In this document: positions 7,325 through 16,039 of the stretch, piece after piece
Layout: every line of letters starts with the position of its first letter
Numbering within the stretch: the first letter of the stretch is position 1
Assembly (NCBI GenBank): GCA_029268165.1
Contig: JAJUGM010000002.1
Location: forward strand, 1 to 30,928
Source of the DNA: Bacteroidota bacterium
Lineage (GTDB): Bacteria; Bacteroidota; Bacteroidia; Bacteroidales; UBA10428
Direction: 5' to 3'
DNA: 30,928 nt
Program-made: the position numbers and the translations under genes
Notes under the pieces: generated by a model
Told to the model about the DNA's origin: nothing
The model's database searches: none
Seen by the model: the letters and a program-made list of their open reading frames with translations, nothing else

Positions 7325-9493
7325 TCACGGAATTTTTTTTTCTTTTTCTTTGTTCAAATCTACAATAAAAGCTCCGGATTCGTTTACATTATGGTAATTA
7401 ATATTAACCCTCCTGCACTGTTCTGCCCACATTTTTGCTCTGTAATAGGTCACACTTGAATCGATAATTACAAAATCAGGCTTAAAATATTTTAACAGAC
7501 TGTTAATACTTGGTTTTAAAGCATTTGTAATAATCAGGTAATCTGTTTCAAAGCGCATGGAACTGTAATTTTTATCAAAACAATCGTCGGTGCAAATAAC
7601 AATAGAAATTCCGTTGAGGTTGAGAAAAATATTCCTGCCCAGCAGAGTATCAAAACAAGGTACATGAAAATGGTTTTCAATCTGGCTTGCGTCGATATTT
7701 TCTGTAGCCAATATATTGGTATGCCTGTATATCTTATGCTGAATCCACCAGTTGCGGAAATGATAGTTTATTGTTCTGTCTGATAACGGGGTACTGGCTA
7801 TTGCAACCAACCTGTTTTGAGTTCCGGTAATTAACTGGTAAACGCTGACATTTCTCACTTTATTTACAGTAAAATAACGCTGATGCTTCACCTTGAAGGT
7901 ATGCATGGAACTTAAAACTAAAAAGAGGCATATCACTAAACATGAGGGCAGTAATAGCCTTTTATCGGGAAAATAAATATTAACCGCAGCAGTTATAATA
8001 AGACCCAGCAAAATGAACATTTGTACATTACTTATATATATACCATCTGCCACAACCCATGAACAGGTGGTTAGCTTATCAAGCGGCCAGATAAGGGCAC
8101 CAGTGAGGAGTTCAAGCAGGCGGCTTAATAAGAGGTGCACGGGATGAATGAAGGAAAATAAAAATAACAAGCCTGAGGCATATATTATAACACAAACAAT
8201 GGGCACTGCATAAATATTGGTAATCCAGAATAAGAGCGGAAACTGATGAAAATAAAACATTACCAGAGGAAAGGTGGCAAGTTGCGCAGCAACGGAAAGG
8301 GTGAATAATTTCCAAAGGTTATCGGCAATGATATTTCTGAAAATTAAAAATTTATAAAGAAAAGGCTGAAAATAAATTATTCCGGCAACTGCTGCATAGG
8401 AAAGCTGAAAACCAACATCGAAAAACTGTAAAGGATTAATTACAAGGATAATAAAAGCTGATGCGGCAATGATGTTTAACGGTTCAGTATGGCGATTGAT
8501 TAAAAGGGCAGTAATAAGAATACTGAGCATGGTGGCTGCCCGCGTTACCGACGGTGTAAGTCCGGTAACCACTGCAAAACACCATACGGCAACCACAGTA
8601 ACGGTCCAGCGCAAAATACGGGCAGGTTTTCCGTTTCCTGAAAACCCAAGTAAAAAATTAATTAAAATATAGATAAGACCCACGTTAAATCCCGAAAGAG
8701 CCATGATATGCACAACACCTGCCCTAGTAAAAATTTCAACTGTATCGGCTTCAAGCTCGTTTTTATAACCAAGTGTCAGTGCAGAAAGTACTGATTTTTT
8801 TCGCGCGTCAGTCAATTCTGAATTAAGAATATCCAACAGGTAATCGCGGCATACAGCGGCAACAACTTTAAGATTACCATAGTTATGGCCGGCATTTACG
8901 AAATGTGGTTCAACCGCATAAAGCTGAAAGGGAATGTTATGCCATAACATGTAACGCTGATAATCAAATTCTCCGGGATTACCGGGATTGCCAAATGAGG
9001 TAAACCTGACCTTAATATCAATAATGTCGCCCGTTATTATTTTTTTGCTTTCAGCATTTGCCCTGAGTTTTAGTATGGCCTTCATTTCTGAATGTGCAGT
9101 TATCTTTTCATCATTAATTTGCCTGATGATAACATTAACACTAATCCATCCGTTTTTATTCATGGGCCTCTCAGTGATAAGCAACTTACATTTATTCGTG
9201 TTACCATACATCCTCTGCTGGCACTGTAATATATGTTGCCTTGATAAAATATTTGAAGCACCGGTAAATACGAAAATCAGCATGATCATCACACCGAGAA
9301 TCCATGTATCCTTGTATTTTACCCGGCCTGATATATGGAAAAAAATAAGCAGTGTTAAAAACAACATGGCTAAAATAATCATTTTATCTGCCATGTCTGG
9401 ATGTATGAAATGGTAGCCCACAAGTAACCCAAGAAGGTAAGGCACAAGGATACGAAAAAACGGGCTTTTCCTTAACTGATATGATAACTCCAT
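7325..9493 (-). CDS. comEC: ComEC/Rec2-family DNA uptake channel
   Basis: The 722-residue membrane protein begins with three hydrophobic segments and a soluble DUF4131-like region (about 30-200). The Competence domain follows, marked by LTLGYKNELEADTVEIF and VVHIMALSGFNVGLIY near residues 245-285. Many hydrophobic helices run to about residue 530. ComEC carries single-stranded DNA across the inner membrane in transformation. The last ~190 residues occupy the place of the beta-lactamase-like domain but show no HxHxDH metal motif, so that part appears catalytically inactive or replaced, as is common in Bacteroidota. It sits between a DUF1593 gene (14-base gap) and a GH43 gene (1-base gap), an unexpected context. 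Confidence 0.9.
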   Translation of the reverse strand: MELSYQLRKSPFFRILVPYLLGLLVGYHFIHPDMADKMIILAMLFLTLLIFFHISGRVKYKDTWILGVMIMLIFVFTGASNILSRQHILQCQQRMYGNTNKCKLLITERPMNKNGWISVNVIIRQINDEKITAHSEMKAILKLRANAESKKIITGDIIDIKVRFTSFGNPGNPGEFDYQRYMLWHNIPFQLYAVEPHFVNAGHNYGNLKVVAAVCRDYLLDILNSELTDARKKSVLSALTLGYKNELEADTVEIFTRAGVVHIMALSGFNVGLIYILINFLLGFSGNGKPARILRWTVTVVAVWCFAVVTGLTPSVTRAATMLSILITALLINRHTEPLNIIAASAFIILVINPLQFFDVGFQLSYAAVAGIIYFQPFLYKFLIFRNIIADNLWKLFTLSVAAQLATFPLVMFYFHQFPLLFWITNIYAVPIVCVIIYASGLLFLFSFIHPVHLLLSRLLELLTGALIWPLDKLTTCSWVVADGIYISNVQMFILLGLIITAAVNIYFPDKRLLLPSCLVICLFLVLSSMHTFKVKHQRYFTVNKVRNVSVYQLITGTQNRLVAIASTPLSDRTINYHFRNWWIQHKIYRHTNILATENIDASQIENHFHVPCFDTLLGRNIFLNLNGISIVICTDDCFDKNYSSMRFETDYLIITNALKPSINSLLKYFKPDFVIIDSSVTYYRAKMWAEQCRRVNINYHNVNESGAFIVDLNKEKEKKIP

Positions 9494-9507
9494 ATAGATG
9501 GAATTAT

Positions 9508-10935
9508 TTATTTGGGCTCAATTGTTATTATAATTCTTTTATAACCCGATAAAGCGGGTATACCTCTGTCAGTTACTTTTAATATAATATGGATAATTTC
9601 CTCTTTATCAACCACAGGGGCAATAATATAGGCGCCATGAGCATTCTCTGTCCCTTCTATTCTGACAAATTTGTTGTATGTGCCAGCTTCAGGGTAACTG
9701 AACCACAGGAAAGCAAAGCTGTCGCCGTCGGGGTCAAATGTATTAAAAGCATCCAGTGCAAATCCTTCTCCTGACTTAACCGTAATCTTATCAGGGTGGC
9801 TTAAAACAATAACCGGATTATGATTTGCTTCGTCGTATGATTTAATACACCAATCCATCCGCGCGGCAAAATCATTCTGAAAATCATCTCTCCAGCGCCA
9901 CAAGGTAACTTTATTATCTTTAAAAGTAAATGTATCGGGTTTAATGGCACGGCCGTAATCGCTTGCGATATATGGCGTATAGGTATCTATGGCATTTGTC
10001 CATATTTTACGCGTTTCAGGCTCATTGGGTACTCCCGAACTTCCTTTCTTTTGCCGGGAATGGTCAGGAATATAAAGCTCATACCGGCCGCCCCATCCGC
10101 CCCATTCAGGATGTTCAGGAACGTTTAATCCATTCTGAATTAATGATAAAAAAGAAGGTGTATCGCCTTCCATGCCCCATGCCACATCAGGGTATAGAGC
10201 ACCAAGCGGGCCATGTCCTTGCTGAATGTTTTCAGCAATCCATGTATTACTGATTTTACTGTTATCAATACCTTCAATAAAACTGTTTATCGCACTCCAA
10301 GTTGCGCTGCCATAATCATCGCCAGGACTGACTATATAAAACAAATCAGGGAAACTATTTCTCATCCATATACCACTGTCATCCTGGTCGGATATAGCAT
10401 ATACCCTGATTTTTGAAATTAGTAATTGCTGCTCCTTTATGGTTTTTGTATTTTTTATCTTAAAAAGGGCCTGCGCAAGAGTATTAGCACCTCCCCAGAT
10501 TGCAATCCATAAAGGGCGATCATCATCCTGTTCAAGTTCTTTAATAATCCATTCAGAACCTTCTGAATCTTTGTTACTTCCCACGCCCAGCATGCCATAA
10601 ACGGGTAATCCCTTTTTAATCAAGGATAATAACACCTCAGACTTCGGATAATCGGGGCTATGTTTTAACAGATTAGGCTGTACTTTACCATACGCCTGAA
10701 CTATTTTCATGATAGATTCGGGGTTGACCATTGTTTTGTGCCAGCATGACGTCGTAGCGATTAATCCTTTAATATCAATTTCGTTTGAATACAGCATTAA
10801 TCTTACCAAAGACTGCGTATCGTCAGGGTCAGCTTCAATATCGGTAAGTACAATCAGCCTGTTTCTCTGATTTGTTTGGCCTGAAAGTGTACTAAAAGCA
10901 AAAAAAATTATTGCTAAATAAAAATAATATTTCAT
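9508..10935 (-). CDS. DUF1593 nucleoside-hydrolase-like secreted protein
   Basis: The 475-residue protein has a signal peptide (MKYYFYLAIIFFAFSTLSGQ). The N-terminal domain starts RLIVLTDIEADPDDTQSLVR; the acidic cluster D32, D36, D38, D39 resembles the Ca2+/ribose-binding motif of nucleoside hydrolases. Further family blocks are LIATTSCWH, GGANTLAQAL and SDQDDSG. The C-terminal ~100 residues (HNPVIVLSHPDKITVKSGE onward) look like an Ig/cadherin-like beta domain. DUF1593 proteins often lie near polysaccharide-degrading enzymes and have been called cellulose-binding; the actual substrate is unproven. First gene of the unit with comEC and GH43, with a promoter candidate 29 bases ahead. Confidence 0.85.
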   Translation of the reverse strand: MKYYFYLAIIFFAFSTLSGQTNQRNRLIVLTDIEADPDDTQSLVRLMLYSNEIDIKGLIATTSCWHKTMVNPESIMKIVQAYGKVQPNLLKHSPDYPKSEVLLSLIKKGLPVYGMLGVGSNKDSEGSEWIIKELEQDDDRPLWIAIWGGANTLAQALFKIKNTKTIKEQQLLISKIRVYAISDQDDSGIWMRNSFPDLFYIVSPGDDYGSATWSAINSFIEGIDNSKISNTWIAENIQQGHGPLGALYPDVAWGMEGDTPSFLSLIQNGLNVPEHPEWGGWGGRYELYIPDHSRQKKGSSGVPNEPETRKIWTNAIDTYTPYIASDYGRAIKPDTFTFKDNKVTLWRWRDDFQNDFAARMDWCIKSYDEANHNPVIVLSHPDKITVKSGEGFALDAFNTFDPDGDSFAFLWFSYPEAGTYNKFVRIEGTENAHGAYIIAPVVDKEEIIHIILKVTDRGIPALSGYKRIIITIEPK

Positions 10936-10963
10936 GGCAACTTGTGTTTTTATCGAAATTATT

Positions 10964-10971
10964 CAAAATTA
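10964..10971 (-). promoter_or_regulatory. Candidate -7 element of the DUF1593-comEC-GH43 unit
   Basis: The minus strand reads TAATTTTG, a full match to TAnnTTTG, 28 bases ahead of the ATG. No good -33 box is at 19-21 bases. Confidence 0.4.
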
Positions 10972-11037
10972 TAATTTTTAGTGAGTTTATATTTGCTTTC
11001 TAAACTGCAGAAATATATTTTATCTCAAGCTCTATGG

Positions 11038-11054
11038 AATAAACAAATTCATCG
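11038..11054 (+). repeat. 17-bp direct repeat, copy 1 (ahead of the carotenoid operon)
   Basis: AATAAACAAATTCATCG is repeated exactly at 17542-17558, just after the operon's last gene. The motif is AT-rich, so chance is possible. It lies in a 289-base spacer between two divergent transcription units that holds no gene. Confidence 0.5.
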
Positions 11055-11172
11055 CACATGGGTTAGTTAAACTGTTGATAAAGGTTGAGTAGTTTTTTCA
11101 GATTTAAACAAAAGTGTATTTAAACAATCATCAATAGTTCTTTGTTAAAAGGTATGATTTAAATTTTATTAT

Positions 11173-11180
11173 TAAATTTG
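11173..11180 (+). promoter_or_regulatory. Candidate -7 element of the carotenoid operon
   Basis: TAAATTTG matches TAnnTTTG and lies 44 bases ahead of the first ATG (11225). A TTTG at 11141-11144 is 28 bases upstream, too far for a standard -33 box, so the promoter may be weak or need an activator. Confidence 0.4.
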
Positions 11181-11224
11181 ATAGAAAGACCACTTTATTG
11201 TTTAACAAATAAAATATCAGACAA

Positions 11225-12238
11225 ATGGTTGATTTAAGTACCAAATACCTTGGCATTACGTTAAAGAATCCGGTAATTCTTGGCGCCAGCAATCTTGTAA
11301 CAAACATTGACAATCTGAAACGTGCCGAAGATGCCGGCGCAGCAGCTATTGTTTATAAATCGCTTTTTGAAGAACAGATTCAGCTTGAAAGCGCCCAGCT
11401 TGAAGATGAGCTTGAAGAGTATAATGAACGCCATGCCGAAATGGTAAAACTTTTTCCTACCCTTCAGCACGCAGGCCCCGAAGAGCATCTGACCAATCTG
11501 CGAAAAGCTAAAGAAAGCATAAAAGTACCATTAATTGCCAGCCTTAATGCGATTTATGAAGAATCATGGGTTGAATATGCCCAATTAATTGCCCAGACAG
11601 GAGTGGACGCACTCGAATTAAACTTTTTCTATGTTCCTCGCGATACAGTCACCGACGGCAATCAGGTGAAAGACGCTCAGCTATCCGTATTAAAAGCAGT
11701 AAAGTCAAAAGTATCACTGCCTGTAAGTGTAAAATTGAGCCCGTTTTATGCTAATCCGCTCAACATTGTGTACCAAATGGATCAGGCAGGTGTTAACGGC
11801 TTTGTATTATTCAACAGGCTGTTTCAGCCTGATATTGATATTGAAAAGGAACAGCATTTTTCGCCCTTTAACCTGAGCAACCCCGAAGATAATAAATTGC
11901 CGCTCCGGTTCGCCGGATTGCTTTACCAAACTATTAAAGGTTCAATATGCAGCAATACAGGTATTTTCACAGGCGCCGACGTCATTAAGATGATTCTTGC
12001 CGGCGCTGATTGTGTTCAGATTGTAAGCACCGTTTATAAAAATAAAATTGAATATATTCAGACAATAGTTAATGATATAAGGACCTGGATGGAGAAAAAA
12101 GGTTATAAAAAGCTCGATGATTTCCGCGGCAGTTTATCTAATAAAAAAATCAATGACCCATTTGTTTACAAGCGTGCACAATATATTGACCTGCTGCTGA
12201 AATCAGAACAGATATTCAAAAAGTATCCGGTGCATTGA
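11225..12238 (+). CDS. Dihydroorotate dehydrogenase-like flavoprotein
   Basis: The 337-residue protein starts MVDLSTKYLGITLKNPVILGASNLV, the usual opening of FMN-dependent TIM-barrel enzymes of the DHOD family. Further blocks are GAAAIVYKSLFEEQ, IASLNAIYEESWVEYA, DALELNFF, LPVSVKLSP and GVNGFVLFNR, then the FMN phosphate-binding end (TGADVIKMILAGADCVQIVS). The catalytic-loop cysteine or serine of true PyrD is not evident, so pyrimidine synthesis is doubtful. Genes of this type are common in Bacteroidota as DHOD-like proteins of unknown substrate. It is 18 bases ahead of crtB on the same strand, hence probably its operon leader; a role in redox supply for carotenoid steps would be speculation. 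Confidence 0.82.
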   Translation: MVDLSTKYLGITLKNPVILGASNLVTNIDNLKRAEDAGAAAIVYKSLFEEQIQLESAQLEDELEEYNERHAEMVKLFPTLQHAGPEEHLTNLRKAKESIKVPLIASLNAIYEESWVEYAQLIAQTGVDALELNFFYVPRDTVTDGNQVKDAQLSVLKAVKSKVSLPVSVKLSPFYANPLNIVYQMDQAGVNGFVLFNRLFQPDIDIEKEQHFSPFNLSNPEDNKLPLRFAGLLYQTIKGSICSNTGIFTGADVIKMILAGADCVQIVSTVYKNKIEYIQTIVNDIRTWMEKKGYKKLDDFRGSLSNKKINDPFVYKRAQYIDLLLKSEQIFKKYPVH

Positions 12239-12256
12239 AAAAGCTATTGATAAGTT

Positions 12257-13099
12257 ATGCAGTATATGCAACTTTATCATCAGGCTGCTTTTGATACGGC
12301 ACAAATAATAACAAAAAAATACAGTACTTCCTTTTTTTCAGCATCTAATCTGCTCGGTCAGGAAACAAAAGAAGCTATATTCAGCATTTATGCTTTTGTC
12401 AGGCTCGCTGATGAAATTGTTGACACATTTCATATTTATGATAAAAATAAATTACTTGAAAAGTTTGAATATGATTATTATGAAGCCTTCAATAACAATA
12501 TAAGCCTGAATCCGGTGTTACATGCTTTTCAGAAAACTGTTAAGAAATATAACATTGCCGACGATTATATCCAGGCTTTTTTGCGGAGCATGAAATATGA
12601 TCTGAACAAAACTGCATATCAAAATAATACCGAGCGTGACGATTATATATATGGTTCGGCCGATGTAGTAGGCCTGATGTGTTTAAAAGTATTTTGCAAC
12701 GGAGATGAATCAGTATTTAATAAATTGAAGGAACCTGCAATTAAACTGGGTTCAGCCTTTCAGAAAGTTAATTTTTTGCGCGATATTAAAAACGATATTG
12801 AAAACCTCAACCGCACCTATTTTCCTGAAATCGTCAATGGTAATCTGGATGAATCAGCAAAAGAAAAAATAATAACAGACATCGAAAATAATTTTGACAT
12901 TGCAAAAGAGGGAATAAAAAAATTACCAGGCAAAGCCCGGCTTGCCGTTATGGTGGCTTATTATTACTACCGCTCATTATTGCAGAAAATAAAAAAGACA
13001 CCGGCTGAAAAAATTCTTACAACACGAATAAGAATTTCAAACGTAAAAAAAATGTTGTTGGTATTAAAGGCAAGAATAGTGTTGTGGTTTAATTTTTAA
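12257..13099 (+). CDS. crtB: Phytoene/squalene synthase family protein, probably phytoene synthase
   Basis: The 280-residue protein joins two prenyl diphosphates head to head. Both Asp-rich motifs are present: D52-E-I-V-D56 in FVRLADEIVD and the second one in FLRDIKNDIENLNRTYFP, which bind Mg-diphosphate. The start STSFFSAS (23-30) and YAFVRLADEIVD are typical of CrtB. From sequence alone CrtB (C40) and CrtM (C30 dehydrosqualene) are hard to separate; the CruF-type neighbour and the CrtI-like desaturase favour phytoene. Start could also be the ATG three codons later. It lies 18 bases after the DHOD-like gene and 22 before idi. Confidence 0.88.
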   Translation: MQYMQLYHQAAFDTAQIITKKYSTSFFSASNLLGQETKEAIFSIYAFVRLADEIVDTFHIYDKNKLLEKFEYDYYEAFNNNISLNPVLHAFQKTVKKYNIADDYIQAFLRSMKYDLNKTAYQNNTERDDYIYGSADVVGLMCLKVFCNGDESVFNKLKEPAIKLGSAFQKVNFLRDIKNDIENLNRTYFPEIVNGNLDESAKEKIITDIENNFDIAKEGIKKLPGKARLAVMVAYYYYRSLLQKIKKTPAEKILTTRIRISNVKKMLLVLKARIVLWFNF

Positions 13100-13121
13100 T
13101 TAATTATTTAATTATTTATTT

Positions 13122-13640
13122 ATGGAAAAAGTGATTTTGGTCGATGAGAACGATAATACAACAGGATATGCTGATAAAATGGAAGCTCACCGAAAAGCAT
13201 TGCTGCACAGGGCTATTTCGGTTTTTATTTTCAATTCAAAGGGAGAATGGCTTTTACAAAGACGGGCAACCAGTAAATATCATTCCAACGGATTATGGAC
13301 AAATACCTGTTGTACACATCCTCATCCGGGTGAAACCAATATCGTAGCCGCCTATAGACGCCTGAAAGAAGAAATGAGAATGGAATGCAATTTGACTGAA
13401 ATTTTCAGTTTTGTTTACTCGGAAAAATTAGACAATGAGCTAACCGAGTATGAGTTCGATCACGTATTTGCCGGTATTACCGACCAGTTGCCATCTATTA
13501 ACCCTGATGAGGTGATGGACTGGAAATATATTTCTTATGATGACCTTCAGGAAGATATCAAAAAAAATCCACAAAATTATACGGTGTGGTTCAGGCAGAT
13601 TATTGATAGGGTGAATTCAGTTTTATTAAGCAGCCTGTAA
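13122..13640 (+). CDS. idi: Isopentenyl-diphosphate delta-isomerase (type 1)
   Basis: The 172-residue Nudix-fold enzyme interconverts IPP and DMAPP, the building blocks for GGPP. Visible markers are LHRAISVFIF, WTNTCCTHPHPGE with the likely catalytic cysteine C64, the Nudix-like helix AAYRRLKEEM, and the acid-base region LTEYEFDHVFAG. Length is normal for type 1 enzymes. Placement straight after crtB links it to carotenoid precursor supply. The next gene starts 3 bases after its stop. Confidence 0.95.
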   Translation: MEKVILVDENDNTTGYADKMEAHRKALLHRAISVFIFNSKGEWLLQRRATSKYHSNGLWTNTCCTHPHPGETNIVAAYRRLKEEMRMECNLTEIFSFVYSEKLDNELTEYEFDHVFAGITDQLPSINPDEVMDWKYISYDDLQEDIKKNPQNYTVWFRQIIDRVNSVLLSSL

Positions 13641-13643
13641 ATC

Positions 13644-14312
13644 GTGGATTCAGCAATATTTAAAATATTGGGCCTTACTCCGCAAAGAGAAACAGAAATA
13701 AAAAAGTTTATTCTGATTTTTTATTGCATCGGTATTACAGGTATGTTAATACCTTATACCTTTCCTTTTTTTAAAACGCTCACGCCCTATGCACTTCTAT
13801 TAATGGCTGTATTGCTTGCTGCCTATCATCGTGGCAAAGCCAATGTCAGATCGTTAATCATTTTTTCTGCCATTTTGCTATTGGGTTTTGTAACAGAGGC
13901 TATTGGAGTAAATAAAGGAATACTTTTTGGCCGGTATAATTATGGAAAAGGTTTAGGATTGAAAGTATTGAACACTCCGGTAATTATCGGACTGAACTGG
14001 TGGCTGCTTACTTATGTAACTGCTTCAATATTTGAAAACTACAAGATAAAAAGCCTGTATAAAATCATATTCGCCTCAATATCCATGCTTGCCTATGACA
14101 TAATACTTGAGCAAATAGCACCAAAACTGGATTTGTGGTACTGGGAAAACAACAGGATACCTTTGAAAAACTATGTTGCATGGCTGATCATTGCCATTAT
14201 ATTCCAGCTCTTTATCAGAATATTTAGGATCAATACCCTTAATAATCTTTCAGTATATATTTACTTCAGCCAGTTTGTTTTCTTTATAGTACTCCTGTTC
14301 TTTTTAAAATAG
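13644..14312 (+). CDS. CruF-type carotenoid biosynthesis membrane protein (DUF422), possible carotenoid 1,2-hydratase
   Basis: The 222-residue protein has six to seven hydrophobic segments and starts with GTG at 13644, three bases after the idi stop; an internal ATG (M34) would remove the first helix and is less likely. Family marks are GFVTEAIGVNKGILFGRYNY (81-100), TPVIIGLNWW (111-120) and YDIILEQIAPKLDLWYW (151-167), with acidic residues E85, D152 and E156. This family includes CruF, which adds water to the psi end of acyclic or monocyclic carotenoids, and related proteins with cyclase-like roles. Hydration would create the hydroxyl that the following glycosyltransferase needs. Exact reaction is inferred. 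Confidence 0.8.
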   Translation: MDSAIFKILGLTPQRETEIKKFILIFYCIGITGMLIPYTFPFFKTLTPYALLLMAVLLAAYHRGKANVRSLIIFSAILLLGFVTEAIGVNKGILFGRYNYGKGLGLKVLNTPVIIGLNWWLLTYVTASIFENYKIKSLYKIIFASISMLAYDIILEQIAPKLDLWYWENNRIPLKNYVAWLIIAIIFQLFIRIFRINTLNNLSVYIYFSQFVFFIVLLFFLK

Positions 14313-14315
14313 AAA

Positions 14316-14939
14316 ATGATAATAAAAGCAAAACATAATCCGATTATTCATCACTTATTTAAATTATATACACAATGGATTATTAAACATAATTTCAGCA
14401 GCACCCATATAATAGGTGAATTTGAGGATCGCAATCTTCCTATATTACTGATTTCGAATCACATAAGCTGGTGGGACGGATTCTGGGCTTTCTATTTAAA
14501 TTTTAACTTGTTTAAACGACGTTTCTATTTTATGATGCTCGAAGAACAGCTGCGTAAATACTGGTATTTTATTTATTCAGGAGGGTTTTCCATTAAGAAA
14601 AAAAACCGGTCTTCGCTTGAATCATTAAATTATGCAGCAGAACTGCTGGCCGACAGGAATAATGCTGTGCTGGTTTTTCCGCAGGGAGCGATACTTTCAC
14701 AACATAACCAGCTGATCAGGTTTGAAAAAGGAATCGAAAGAATACTGAAAAACAAAAATCAGCCATTGCAGATCATACTGCTGGTGAACCTCACGGATTA
14801 TTTTTCAAACAAGAAACCGTCTCTATATCAATATATTAAAGAACTTGATTTAAAGCACTATGATACTTTGTTAATAGAACAACAGTATCAGTCATTTTAT
14901 CTGAAATGCATTGAATGTCAATCAAAGTTCAGAATCTAA
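14316..14939 (+). CDS. PlsC-like acyltransferase, probably acting on a glycosyl carotenoid
   Basis: The 207-residue protein carries the NHx4D motif of glycerol-phosphate-type acyltransferases: N48-H49-ISWW-D54. The second block is VLVFPQGA, in place of the usual FPEG. At 207 residues it is slightly short but has both halves of the active site. It lies 3 bases after the CruF-type gene and its stop TAA directly abuts the next ATG (TAAATG), so the two are translationally coupled. Placement next to a CrtQ-like glycosyltransferase resembles CrtO/CruD, which acylate the sugar of carotenoid glycosides. A general lysophospholipid acyltransferase role is the alternative. Confidence 0.8.
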   Translation: MIIKAKHNPIIHHLFKLYTQWIIKHNFSSTHIIGEFEDRNLPILLISNHISWWDGFWAFYLNFNLFKRRFYFMMLEEQLRKYWYFIYSGGFSIKKKNRSSLESLNYAAELLADRNNAVLVFPQGAILSQHNQLIRFEKGIERILKNKNQPLQIILLVNLTDYFSNKKPSLYQYIKELDLKHYDTLLIEQQYQSFYLKCIECQSKFRI

Positions 14940-16031
14940 ATGAGTGTGGTCGCCGGTCTTATAGTAGCTTTCACAATAATGCAGCTAATAGTTGCTGCAA
15001 TCAATCTTATTTTCCCGCTGAAAATCAAGGGAGACGACCAAGATGTAAACGAATTGGTATCGGTAATGATTCCGGTACGCAATGAAAGCTCGAATATTAT
15101 TAGCATATTAACCGATCTGCAAAGTCAGGCCTATAAAAATATTGAGATTTTGGTATTTAATGATCAATCAAACGACAATACCGAAAATATTGTATCAGAT
15201 TTTGCCAGAACCGATATGCGCATCAAGCTTATTAATTCAGCCGGCCTGCCTGAAGGATGGCTTGGCAAGAATTACGGCTGTCATACAATGGCTCAATATG
15301 CCTGCGGTAGTTATTTTCTGTTTATCGATGCTGACGTACGAATAAAAAATAACATCATTACAAGTGCAGTTGCACATGCCATTAAAAACAAATATGCACT
15401 TGTTTCTATTTTTCCTTCACAAGCCATGATAACATTTGACGAATGGATTACTGTACCGCTTATGAATTATATTTTGCTTTCCTTATTACCCCTTGTGCTG
15501 GTACATGCCAGTAACCGCAGTGCACTTGCAGCGGCAAATGGACAATTTATGCTTTTCAAAGCCGATGTCTATAAAAAATATTTACCGCACAAAGTCATGA
15601 AAAATAAAATGGTTGAAGATATTGAAATAGCCAGGTTTCTGAAAAGTAATAATGAAAAAATATCCTGCATAGCGAGTGAAACTGATGTTCAATGCCGGAT
15701 GTACAATAATTTTAATGAAGCTGTTCAAGGATTTTCAAAAAATGTTTTTTCATTTTTCGGCAATTCATTTCTGCTTTCTCTTTTATTCTGGCTTATTACC
15801 ACATTCGGTTTCATTCCGGTAATAATTTATATGCCGGTTCTGATTATTAAAATTTATCTGATCACTGTAATATTAATCCGGATATTTACTTCGTTAACAA
15901 GTCATCAACATGTTTTGCTGAACTTATTATTACTGTTACCGCAGCAAATTACACTGGGCATTATAAACTACCTGGCACTTATGAACAAAATAAAAAGGCG
16001 ATATGTCTGGAAAGGCAGAAAAATTGAATAA
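14940..16031 (+). CDS. Family 2 glycosyltransferase, CrtQ-like
   Basis: The 363-residue membrane protein starts with a hydrophobic helix (about 3-26), then the GT2 domain: VSVMIPVRNESSNI (40-53), D130-A-D132 in FLFIDADVRI (metal/UDP-sugar) and E226-D227 in MVEDIEIARFL (base). GWLGKNYGC (106-114) is characteristic of the GT2 branch with CrtQ and hopanoid-linked HpnB proteins. Hydrophobic segments follow near 260-340. It likely transfers a sugar from a nucleotide donor to a hydroxylated carotenoid at the inner membrane. The start abuts the preceding stop. The next gene is 8 bases downstream. Confidence 0.85.
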   Translation: MSVVAGLIVAFTIMQLIVAAINLIFPLKIKGDDQDVNELVSVMIPVRNESSNIISILTDLQSQAYKNIEILVFNDQSNDNTENIVSDFARTDMRIKLINSAGLPEGWLGKNYGCHTMAQYACGSYFLFIDADVRIKNNIITSAVAHAIKNKYALVSIFPSQAMITFDEWITVPLMNYILLSLLPLVLVHASNRSALAAANGQFMLFKADVYKKYLPHKVMKNKMVEDIEIARFLKSNNEKISCIASETDVQCRMYNNFNEAVQGFSKNVFSFFGNSFLLSLLFWLITTFGFIPVIIYMPVLIIKIYLITVILIRIFTSLTSHQHVLLNLLLLLPQQITLGIINYLALMNKIKRRYVWKGRKIE

Positions 16032-16039
16032 TAAAATAT

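Noticed and set aside
11225..12238. Calling the first operon gene pyrD
   Set aside because: The fold matches but the catalytic-loop residue of true dihydroorotate dehydrogenases is not evident and the context is not pyrimidine synthesis.
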